Part shown: positions 54,997 to 62,526 of the stretch, piece after piece
Numbering within the stretch: the first letter of the stretch is position 1
Layout of the letters: every line of letters begins with the position of its first letter
NCBI RefSeq assembly: GCF_000803315.1
Contig: NZ_JRMH01000001.1
Span: forward strand, 2,728,001 to 2,792,000
DNA from: Pectobacterium actinidiae
Lineage (GTDB): Bacteria; Pseudomonadota; Gammaproteobacteria; Enterobacterales; Enterobacteriaceae
Length of the DNA stretch: 64,000 bases
Direction: 5' to 3'
Made by a program: the position numbers and the translations under genes
Notes under the pieces: generated by a model
Databases searched by the model: none
What the model was told of the DNA's origin: nothing
The model's input: only the letters and a program-made list of their open reading frames with translations

Positions 54997-55675
54997 GGAT
55001 TCTCTCCCCTATGATAAAGCTATCACCATGACCTGGGAAACATACAATATTTTTATCTAGAGAAAAAAAGAAAGGCAATGCTACATCATTATAGCTTTTA
55101 TGATTTCCACCTGGAAACCTGGTAATGGCCTGGACATCTTTTAATAATGAATCACCAGTAAAAGATATTTTATTATTAACAATAATCGACACGCTTCCTG
55201 CTGAATGACCAGGAATTGACGTAATTCTTATTTCATTCCCCTCCCAAAGATAAATAATTTCATCATCAAAAACAATATCAGCCACACATTTGTAAGATGG
55301 GAAATTTTTGTTAAATTCTTTAGAGAAATCAGTACCATTAACTTTATCTTGTTCTGCAAGAATAAAAGAAATCAAAATTGGCCGGTTATTTCTTTTATCA
55401 AGAATAGATTCTGCACATTTTCTTTGACAGATCAGTGTTGATTTAAATATGGATTTTAGCCAGTTTACACCGGACGTATGATCGGGATGTTCATGCGTTA
55501 ATAAAATCACAACCTCTTTTACATTGCTATTTTTCAACAATATATAAGCACTTTCAGATTCATGAGGATCAACAACTAATGCAGAACATCTCCCTAATAT
55601 GATATACATATTAGAGTTAATATACGGAAAAATAAAGCGGTTGATAGTGATATCACCCGCTTGATAATAAGGCAT
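54986..55675 (-). CDS. Metallo-beta-lactamase-fold hydrolase
   Basis: A 229-residue MBL-fold protein. The metal motif THEHPDH (His61, His63, Asp65, His66) is perfect; further ligands are in SIPGHSAGSVSII, ISFTGDSLLKD and CFPGHGDS, so a two-metal site is intact. Such enzymes often hydrolyse thioesters (glyoxalase II-like) or esters, and a role in releasing or editing the acyl carrier would fit. The start is uncertain: the frame continues upstream and would overlap the NeuB-like gene by 23 bases. Confidence 0.82.
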   Translation of the reverse strand: MPYYQAGDITINRFIFPYINSNMYIILGRCSALVVDPHESESAYILLKNSNVKEVVILLTHEHPDHTSGVNWLKSIFKSTLICQRKCAESILDKRNNRPILISFILAEQDKVNGTDFSKEFNKNFPSYKCVADIVFDDEIIYLWEGNEIRITSIPGHSAGSVSIIVNNKISFTGDSLLKDVQAITRFPGGNHKSYNDVALPFFFSLDKNIVCFPGHGDSFIIGERIHAV

Positions 55676-55679
55676 TTGA

Positions 55680-56720
55680 CTACAACGTCCCGCTAATGTC
55701 ATCTTGGGATATTAACCGATCGGCCTCAACATCTCTGCTTAACACACGTCCAATCAGGCTATCTGTTAATTCCGGAGCAAGACCTGTACCTGGACGCTTA
55801 AAATCCATGTCATTGATCGATAATTTGTGTCCTGCTGGTAAATTTCTAGCAAACACTATGCTTCTGCGCATTTTTTTACGCTGTTCATATTCTTCTACTG
55901 AGACGACTCGCTCTTTATTGCCCATAGCAGAGAAGACACTATGACAGCCATGAACCAAAACCGCCATTTCTTCTGGTTCGATGGCCATGTTGTTGTCCAT
56001 TCCCATCTTACTCTTATCCAATGTAAGATGTTTTTCAACGGCACAGGCTCCTAACGCTGTAGCAGCGACCGCCATCTCAGTTCCTAAAGAGTGATCTGAG
56101 AAACCAACTGGGTAATCCCTGAATATTTCTCTCAGCCCGATTATGTTATTGAGATTTATTGTCTCTGGTTCAGCAGGATAAATTGAAATACAATGCAATA
56201 GAATGATCTTACGATTACCTTGTTTTTCAATAGTATCGATAGCCTTTTTTATTTCATCAAGCTCGGCCATTCCTGTGGAAAGAATGATAGGGACATTCTT
56301 GCTCGCAATATATTCAAGATATGGATAATTATTAACATCTTGAGAAGCAATTTTAATATAGGGAACATTGCACTCATTTACTAAAAAATCTACTTCTCCG
56401 CGAGAATAAGGAGTAGAAGAAAATGAGATACCTATTTCATTGCAATATTTGGATAATTCTAACAGTTCTGTTTCAGGCAATGAAAATTTTGAGATTATCC
56501 GTTTTGCAATAGGATTGCTATCGTAGTAATCCTTTGAGTACAAAGAATCAGTAGACCAGGACTGAAATTTTACACAATCACATCCTGCATCCTTTGCTTT
56601 AGTTATCATATCCTTTGCGACGTCAATATTTCCGTTATGGCTTGAATTTACTTCTGCAATAATATACGGTTTTTTATAAGAACCTATTATTTTACCATCC
56701 CGTAATAAAATATCTGCCAT
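55680..56720 (-). CDS. NeuB-like PEP-dependent sugar acid synthase
   Basis: A 346-residue NeuB/PseI/LegI-type enzyme, which condenses phosphoenolpyruvate with an aldehyde sugar (such as a 2-acetamido-hexose) to make a nonulosonate. The TIM barrel shows YIIAEVNSSHNGNIDVAKDMI, CDCVKFQSW, SSTPYS, IKIASQDVNNYPYLEYIA, ILSTGMA, GFSDHSLG, EKHLTLDKSKMGMDNNMA; the C-terminal SAF domain has RRSIVFARNLPAGHKLS and RPGTGLAPE. All expected parts are present. No CMP-sugar synthetase, epimerase or Pse/Leg pathway genes are in the window. It follows the ThDP gene by 18 bases. Confidence 0.88.
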   Translation of the reverse strand: MADILLRDGKIIGSYKKPYIIAEVNSSHNGNIDVAKDMITKAKDAGCDCVKFQSWSTDSLYSKDYYDSNPIAKRIISKFSLPETELLELSKYCNEIGISFSSTPYSRGEVDFLVNECNVPYIKIASQDVNNYPYLEYIASKNVPIILSTGMAELDEIKKAIDTIEKQGNRKIILLHCISIYPAEPETINLNNIIGLREIFRDYPVGFSDHSLGTEMAVAATALGACAVEKHLTLDKSKMGMDNNMAIEPEEMAVLVHGCHSVFSAMGNKERVVSVEEYEQRKKMRRSIVFARNLPAGHKLSINDMDFKRPGTGLAPELTDSLIGRVLSRDVEADRLISQDDISGTL

Positions 56721-56738
56721 CATATACCTCGATATATT

Positions 56739-58520
56739 TTACTGATCAATTGGATCAATAATCATTTCTGATAAAAAGAGCTCTCTTTCCAGGAAAGGAG
56801 ATTGATCTTCTAAAGGCCTCTGGACAAAGCGCCCTTTCATGTTGCGAACATAAGAGGTATTAATATACTCTTGATCTTCTGGGCTTAAAATTTCACAGAG
56901 GACTGGACCTTCACGGTTCAGGACTTCCTGAATTTTTTGATCAACTACATGCGTGTTTTCAATGAACTCATACTGAATATCGAAACAGTTAGCAACTTTT
57001 TCGAATTCAGGACAAGAGACACCATTATCAGCATCTGTGCCGACAGTTCTTGTTCTAAATAAATCAACCTGTCTCTTTCTAATAACGGCATAACAGTTAT
57101 TATTAATTACCAAAATCTTAATAGGTAAATTATTATGTCTAATTGTCTGCAACTCTTGCAAGTTCATCATTATGGAACCATCACCAACAACAGCAACGAC
57201 TTGTTTCCCTGAACTATAATATGCTCCGATCGCTGCGGGTAATGCGTATCCCATCGCCCCCTGAGATACAGGATGCAAACACTTTTGCTGCTCTTTAAAT
57301 GAAATGGTTGTTGGCATAATCAACTCTTCCAAACCAGAGTCAGTCACAAAAACCGCATCATTATCCAAATGTGCCGAGAGAACATCGGCTAAATAATACA
57401 AATCAACCTTTCCGTCTAATTTATATTTATCTTCGCACTTAGGAAATATATTTTTGTAATGCAAACACTTATCAACCCAGGCACTCCAGCTTGTGTTTAC
57501 ATTTTTGCTGCTAAGTTTATTCAAGAAATCTTTAGCATCAGATAGGATAAGTTTATCTACTGTTAAATTATCCTTTTTATATTCATTTTCATCAATATCA
57601 ATAGCGATAATTTTCGCACATCTCGCAAATTTATCGGGGTTATTTCCCGTCGTCATCGATGTCATACGAGAGCCAACAATAATTAATAAATCGGCATTCT
57701 GCATAGCAAAATTAGCCGCTCTATTCGTCGCCATTGTACCTACAGCACCAATCGACAGTTTTTTATCAGACTTATATATATCCGTAGCTGAGGCTGTATA
57801 AACAACCGGTATTGAATACTTATCAACCACTGAATCTAAAACCGCCTCAGCGCCTGCAGAACGAACGCCGCTACCAATCAAGATAACAGGACGTTCAGAA
57901 GCAGCTAATGCCTCTAGTAAATATTCGATATCGCCATCAGAAGCGGATAATTTATCTTCATTAAATTCGAGTCGCTTTAGTTCATCTTCATCAACTCGCA
58001 TATTCTGAATATCGAGAGGAATATCAATCCATACGGGGCCTTTCCGACCAGAGAGAGCCAAGTGAAAGGCCTTATCCAGCTCCATCGCGATACTTTCAGG
58101 ATCTGAAACCATAACCGCATATTTAGTAATCGGCGTAACCAGACTGATGATATCAGCTTCTTGTTGCCCATAAGTCCTTATAGGCAGCCCAGTATAGGTT
58201 ACCGTTTCCTTTAATGAATTCTGTCCTGAGATCACAACCATCGGGACGTCATCTTGCCAAGCGCAGAGTACAGGAGTAATGGCATTCGTGGAGGCACACC
58301 CTGTAGAAACCAGGCAGGCACCCATTTTATGATTTACCTGAGAATAAGCCATCGCAGCATATGCACCAGCTTGTTCATGATGAACACAGATGCAGTCTAA
58401 CCCTTCCTGCTTGGCGGCAGCGTCAGACAAATAAAGTACCCCTCGGCCCGTTACCATAAATAGGTGTTCAACCCCTTCCAGGTACAGGCGTTTCATAACA
58501 TAATCTGCGACGCGAATCAT
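56739..58520 (-). CDS. Thiamine-diphosphate-dependent enzyme (acetolactate synthase-like)
   Basis: A 593-residue ThDP enzyme of the IlvB family. The activating Glu49 lies in CVHHEQAGAYAAMAYS; the middle domain has PVILIGSGVRSAGAEAVLD; the ThDP/Mg motif GDGSIMMNLQELQ ... LVINNNCY is complete. Such enzymes decarboxylate pyruvate or an oxo acid and add the two-carbon unit to a carbonyl, giving branched sugars (YerE-type) or acetolactate. It is not the housekeeping enzyme: it is in the glycan operon, directly upstream of the NeuB-like gene. AGGAAA SD. Product unknown. Confidence 0.88.
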   Translation of the reverse strand: MIRVADYVMKRLYLEGVEHLFMVTGRGVLYLSDAAAKQEGLDCICVHHEQAGAYAAMAYSQVNHKMGACLVSTGCASTNAITPVLCAWQDDVPMVVISGQNSLKETVTYTGLPIRTYGQQEADIISLVTPITKYAVMVSDPESIAMELDKAFHLALSGRKGPVWIDIPLDIQNMRVDEDELKRLEFNEDKLSASDGDIEYLLEALAASERPVILIGSGVRSAGAEAVLDSVVDKYSIPVVYTASATDIYKSDKKLSIGAVGTMATNRAANFAMQNADLLIIVGSRMTSMTTGNNPDKFARCAKIIAIDIDENEYKKDNLTVDKLILSDAKDFLNKLSSKNVNTSWSAWVDKCLHYKNIFPKCEDKYKLDGKVDLYYLADVLSAHLDNDAVFVTDSGLEELIMPTTISFKEQQKCLHPVSQGAMGYALPAAIGAYYSSGKQVVAVVGDGSIMMNLQELQTIRHNNLPIKILVINNNCYAVIRKRQVDLFRTRTVGTDADNGVSCPEFEKVANCFDIQYEFIENTHVVDQKIQEVLNREGPVLCEILSPEDQEYINTSYVRNMKGRFVQRPLEDQSPFLERELFLSEMIIDPIDQ

Positions 58521-58539
58521 AAAGGTTTCCTAAAAAATA

Positions 58540-59013
58540 TTACTTCGGAAGAAATTTATTCAAAGTATCTGGTACAGCAACAACTAGCTCAATTTGGCAC
58601 GCTAATTCGCCATGAACAAAGCCGGTAGCTTTCCCACTGGCAATTCCCCGACGATAGGAGTTCAATTCCGCAATAATATCCAAGCGGTTTCCCGGAATTA
58701 TCTTCTTCTTAAAATCGGCATTTTTAACAGATAAAAAGCCTGTTTTCTTTCCTTTATTTTCAGGAATAGTTAAAAATGTCATTAAAAAAACTTGTGTTAA
58801 CGTTTCTATTTGAATGAACCCAGGGACAACGGGTTCATCTTCAAAATGGGCAGGAAAAAACCATTCATTATAGGTGAAATTTTTAAACCCTTTCGCACTT
58901 TCCCCGGGAATCGCTTCCTCTATTAAATCTAAAAAAAAGCAAGGATAGCGATTTTGCTGATATTTTTGAATTTCAACAGGAGAGAGGTTTCTTAAAATAG
59001 AAGACTCACTCAT
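58540..59013 (-). CDS. FabZ-like hot-dog acyl-carrier dehydratase
   Basis: A 157-residue hot-dog fold protein. The catalytic pair is kept: His56 in FFPAHFEDEPVVPGFIQIETLTQ and Glu70 (the spacing of 14 is that of FabZ). YPCFFLDLIEEAIPGESAKGFKNF is the FabZ N-terminal strand and KKIIPGNRLDI the later one. It probably dehydrates a 3-hydroxyacyl chain on the carrier protein, or acts as a thioesterase. It starts three bases after the carrier gene stop, with GAGGG, so the two are coupled. Confidence 0.86.
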   Translation of the reverse strand: MSESSILRNLSPVEIQKYQQNRYPCFFLDLIEEAIPGESAKGFKNFTYNEWFFPAHFEDEPVVPGFIQIETLTQVFLMTFLTIPENKGKKTGFLSVKNADFKKKIIPGNRLDIIAELNSYRRGIASGKATGFVHGELACQIELVVAVPDTLNKFLPK

Positions 59014-59015
59014 TA

Positions 59016-59261
59016 TTAACCCTCAGAGATTTCAATATTGTATTTACCTAATATCTCGATCCCTTTTTTGAATGAACTCAAATCAACAATGTCGTCAGTA
59101 TCCAGCATAATGTCAAAGGTATCTTCTATTGCAGCAACCAGTCCCATATGCCCAACAGAGTCCCATGCATCAATGGACTGGTATTTTAGCTCGCTTGCAC
59201 TTTCCGCTTCAATTTCAAATGTTGTAGCAAATGCGTTGGTATATTTCTCTAGGTTAGTCAT
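59016..59261 (-). CDS. Acyl carrier protein
   Basis: An 81-residue acidic carrier protein. The phosphopantetheine Ser35 is in the canonical DSVGHM motif (DAWDSVGHMGLV). It probably carries the acyl intermediates for the adjacent dehydratase, ligase and LuxC/LuxE proteins and for the acyltransferase. It differs from the housekeeping AcpP (DSLDTV). First gene of the packed operon; an 8-bp inverted repeat lies 24 bases upstream. Confidence 0.9.
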   Translation of the reverse strand: MTNLEKYTNAFATTFEIEAESASELKYQSIDAWDSVGHMGLVAAIEDTFDIMLDTDDIVDLSSFKKGIEILGKYNIEISEG

Positions 59262-59284
59262 ATTTTCCTCATAAGATGAAAGAA

Positions 59285-59306
59285 CAAGATTTATGTGTAA
59301 ATCTTG
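59285..59306 (-). promoter_or_regulatory. Inverted repeat before the carrier protein operon
   Basis: CAAGATTT-N6-AAATCTTG, a perfect 8+6+8 inverted repeat 24 bases upstream of the carrier gene. It may be a weak terminator for the neuD-like gene, an operator, or a leader hairpin. Confidence 0.4.
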
Positions 59307-59368
59307 ATTTTAAATAGATGTATTCTGAGTTAAAAAATTAATATACAAATAGGTAAATGAATTGGTTT

Positions 59369-60028
59369 TTATAAAAAAACCTTGCCCTCATCATTTCCTT
59401 TCGTAACACGTGCTGGATTGCCTATTACTACAGAGCATGCCGCAACATCTCTAAATACAGCGGCCCCCATAGATATTATGGCATCATCCCCGACAGTAAT
59501 TTTTTCTTTAATCGTTGCATGCATTCCAACATAAACTCTATCGCCAAAAACAGATGATCCACCAGGTGCGGAATGGGCGGAGAAAACAGAATGGCTACCA
59601 ACAACAATATCATGCCCAAGCAAACTGTATGGCTGAATGAGGCAGTTATTACCAATGTTCACATTACAGTGAATTGACGAATACTCACATAAAACACAAC
59701 CTTCACCTATTATTGCACTGGGTGAGATTCGTGCCGTTGGATCGATCAATGTAGCAATATTCAGTCCATTGCTCTTAGCTTTATTAAAAAGTTTTTCACG
59801 TAAAGAAGGTTCGCCGATAGCAATAATAACCTCATAAGCGTCCTTATTTTTCATTATCGAATCAAAGCTAAATACTTTAGCGCCCAGATTTTCGCCATTA
59901 TTTTCATAGTCATTGATAAAAACAATCTCTGACCAAGATTTTGATTTTATATTTATAGCATTCGCTATATCAAAAAACTCTCTACCCAGACCACCCGAAC
60001 CATAAATAGCTAACATTTTGTTTTTCAT
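59369..60028 (-). CDS. NeuD-type sugar O/N-acyltransferase
   Basis: A 219-residue NeuD/PglD family protein: an N-terminal Rossmann-like domain (MLAIYGSGGLGREFFDIANAI) and a left-handed beta-helix (residues about 90-205) of hexapeptide repeats (IGEGCVLCEYSSIHCNVNIGNNCLIQPYSLLGHDIVVGSH), with His in LLGHD and the acceptor loop near VIGNPARV at the end. It transfers an acyl group, here perhaps from the carrier, onto an amino or hydroxyl sugar. The first eight codons of the longest frame are excluded for lack of SD. Neighbouring VioA-type aminotransferase suggests an amino sugar substrate. Confidence 0.84.
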   Translation of the reverse strand: MKNKMLAIYGSGGLGREFFDIANAINIKSKSWSEIVFINDYENNGENLGAKVFSFDSIMKNKDAYEVIIAIGEPSLREKLFNKAKSNGLNIATLIDPTARISPSAIIGEGCVLCEYSSIHCNVNIGNNCLIQPYSLLGHDIVVGSHSVFSAHSAPGGSSVFGDRVYVGMHATIKEKITVGDDAIISMGAAVFRDVAACSVVIGNPARVTKGNDEGKVFL

Positions 60029-60213
60029 AGAAACACTCAAAGCAAAAATCATTGTGTCAAAAGTGTCTTTTATCTCTATTTAAAATAGATAAAATTTCGT
60101 GAATGTCTCTATTTATTTCAGGAAACGATCATGTCATGCCGAATCCTGTAAGACTCTCATATGTTTATCTTCAGAAAAAAGATAGGCATGATAAAAATAG
60201 ATTATTTAAATCA

Positions 60214-61281
60214 CTATCGAATCTTCATATATAATGTATCACCTTCGATAAAATGATATGCCACTCGAGGATCATTGATTAACTCATCACCAACTTTTTT
60301 CGGCCCATCACCAAATGCCCAGTCATAATCATCAATAAGTACCCAACCATTGCTCTTAACAAGAGGAAACCAATTATCAACATCTTTTTTAGCTTCCTCA
60401 TATTTATGGTTTCCATCTATATGTAGGAGAGCTATTTTTCCCTCTATTTTTACGCATCCGAACTCATCATTACAAATTTCGCCACGCTTCGTAGCGAGCA
60501 GATATTCTGAAATTGCTTTCTCAGAAACAGCGCGAATATAAGTTAGATTTTTCTGTCCAGAGTTATGTGCAAGAAAGCCTGAGAAAACACTATCCCAATT
60601 AACCTGATCGCGAGAGTCATTGACGAGAGCCACTTTATCATCGTTGCCTTGATCACCACTGAGTTCGCCTTCCCAAGGATCGACGCATACAACACTACCA
60701 ATTTCATATCGTTGAGCTAACCAAGATAAAGCAAATCCCGATCGACCTAAAAAGGAACCTATTTCAATGATATCTCCTTTAGGTGTGTCCGTAAATATCG
60801 AACATAAAGATCTCAACTTAACATTATCACTTTGCCCTGGAATATCATTATATTTTATATATAAATTTGCATACTCATTTTCTTTCAATATCACACCGGA
60901 ATTAAAATGATTATTTTTAGATATATCCTTTGTTGTTTCCTTAGCCCATGAAAATGCATCTTTTACATTATTAAAAACAGAATCCAATGGGGGCAAATTA
61001 CAAACTGAATAATCGTATGATATTGTTTCTTTTAATTTATTCAAATACTGCCAGACTACAGTGTGTGGAGAGTAAACATAGTTGATATTATTATGGCGTA
61101 GCATATCTTCAAAATCAGACTGAAAAGATTCATCTGTAATATAAGGAAGATGCTGAGTATTGATATCTTTTTTAGTTTCTGAAGATGCATATATGATGTT
61201 GCCACCAATGGATCTGGCAAAATTTGCGAACACCTTAGACTCAGGCATATTACTAGGGAAAACTAAAAAATTCAAAACCAT
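60214..61281 (-). CDS. Two-part protein with class I SAM methyltransferase domain
   Basis: A 355-residue protein. Residues about 1-100 look like the pre-ATP-grasp lobe of CarB-type proteins (LNFLVFPSNMPESKVFANFARSIGGNIIYA, then HNNINYVYSPHTVVWQYL). The C-terminal half has SAM motif I (GDIIEIGSFLGRSGFALSW), motif II (VVCVDPWEG) and LLHIDGNHKYEEAKKDVDNWFPLV, KSNGWVLIDDYDW as in TylF-like sugar O-methyltransferases. It likely methylates a glycan hydroxyl. GGAGAG precedes this ATG. Confidence 0.75.
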   Translation of the reverse strand: MVLNFLVFPSNMPESKVFANFARSIGGNIIYASSETKKDINTQHLPYITDESFQSDFEDMLRHNNINYVYSPHTVVWQYLNKLKETISYDYSVCNLPPLDSVFNNVKDAFSWAKETTKDISKNNHFNSGVILKENEYANLYIKYNDIPGQSDNVKLRSLCSIFTDTPKGDIIEIGSFLGRSGFALSWLAQRYEIGSVVCVDPWEGELSGDQGNDDKVALVNDSRDQVNWDSVFSGFLAHNSGQKNLTYIRAVSEKAISEYLLATKRGEICNDEFGCVKIEGKIALLHIDGNHKYEEAKKDVDNWFPLVKSNGWVLIDDYDWAFGDGPKKVGDELINDPRVAYHFIEGDTLYMKIR

Positions 61282-61400
61282 ATTCACTCTCCAAATAAAA
61301 TAAAAAGCCAATGAAAGCTTTATTTAAATTAATAATTTAATCTTGCTAGTAAATAAAGACGCAGTGCAAAGATGCTTAACATATATTTATGAAAAACCGA

Positions 61401-62504
61401 TCATTCAAGAATAAACTCGACTATTTTAAATATATCTTCTTCAGATAAGTCAGGGTAAATAGGAAGACATAATACATTATCAGAAATATTCACTGCACTA
61501 GGTAATAAACGTTCCTCTGCCGAGTCCAGACCTCTGTACATAGGAAATGAGCTAATCAGCGGATAAAAATAACGCCGCGAGAATATATTCTTTGTTTTTA
61601 AATGCTCATAAATCTCGTCTCTCTTTTTAGGAAAAGAGTCAGACAAAAATATAGGAAAGTAAGAATAATTCCAAGTAACATCATGTGGAATATTTATTAT
61701 TTTAATTCCCGAGACTTCTTTTAAAAGTTCAGCGTATAAATTATAAACTTCTTTTCTTTTATTCAGCGCGACATCGATATGTTTAATCTGTAGCAATCCA
61801 TATGCAGCCTGTATTTCATTCATCTTACCGTTGATGCCAGGTGCAACAACCGTGACCTCATCAGCAAAACCAAAATTTTTAAGATAATCGATACGTTTTT
61901 TTGTCTTCTTATCAGGGCATATAATAGCACCGCCCTCAACAGTACTGAAAACTTTAGTTGCATGAAAACTTAGAATAGATAGGTCGCCATGATTCAAAAT
62001 ACTGATATTGTTTTTTTTCACGCCAAATGCATGGGCGGCATCATAGATAACTTTCAGTCCATAGTTATCTGCAATCGCTTGAATACGTTCAACATCGCAA
62101 GGAATACCATAACAATGCACAGGCATAATAGCTGAAGTGTCAGAAGTAATCGCTTGCTCAATCTTATCAGGATCGAGGTTGCACGTAAGAGGGTCAATAT
62201 CGACAAATACGGGTTTTAGTCCATTCCATAAAAGCGAGTGTGAAGTCGCGACAAAGGAATAAGGAGTAGTAATGACCTCACCGGTAATACGCAATGTCTG
62301 CAATGCAGTTAATAGAGCCAAAGTACCATTTGAAAAAAGACTGATATACTCGACTCCTAAGTATTTGGCCAGTTCTTGCTCAAGCTGCTCATGTAGAGGT
62401 CCACCATTCGTTAATCTTTTATTTTCCCATATTTTTTCCAAATAAGGAATAAACTCCTCAAGCGGAGGAAGCAGTGGACTGGTGACATATATTTCATTTT
62501 TCAT
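61401..62504 (-). CDS. DegT/DnrJ/EryC1/StrS sugar aminotransferase (VioA-like)
   Basis: A 367-residue PLP-dependent aminotransferase for NDP-4-keto sugars. The PLP lysine is Lys184 in LSFHATKVFSTVEGGA, Asp155 in IYDAAHAFG contacts the pyridine ring, and GTLALLTALQ holds the phosphate. The start MKNEIYVTSPLLPPLEEFIPYLEKIWENKRLTNGGPLHEQLE resembles VioA, which makes dTDP-4-amino-4,6-dideoxyglucose (viosamine), a sugar found in flagellin glycans of Pseudomonas. AAGGG SD. The nucleotide sugar substrate is inferred. Confidence 0.88.
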   Translation of the reverse strand: MKNEIYVTSPLLPPLEEFIPYLEKIWENKRLTNGGPLHEQLEQELAKYLGVEYISLFSNGTLALLTALQTLRITGEVITTPYSFVATSHSLLWNGLKPVFVDIDPLTCNLDPDKIEQAITSDTSAIMPVHCYGIPCDVERIQAIADNYGLKVIYDAAHAFGVKKNNISILNHGDLSILSFHATKVFSTVEGGAIICPDKKTKKRIDYLKNFGFADEVTVVAPGINGKMNEIQAAYGLLQIKHIDVALNKRKEVYNLYAELLKEVSGIKIINIPHDVTWNYSYFPIFLSDSFPKKRDEIYEHLKTKNIFSRRYFYPLISSFPMYRGLDSAEERLLPSAVNISDNVLCLPIYPDLSEEDIFKIVEFILE

Positions 62505-62526
62505 AAACAGCCCTTAATATAATAAA

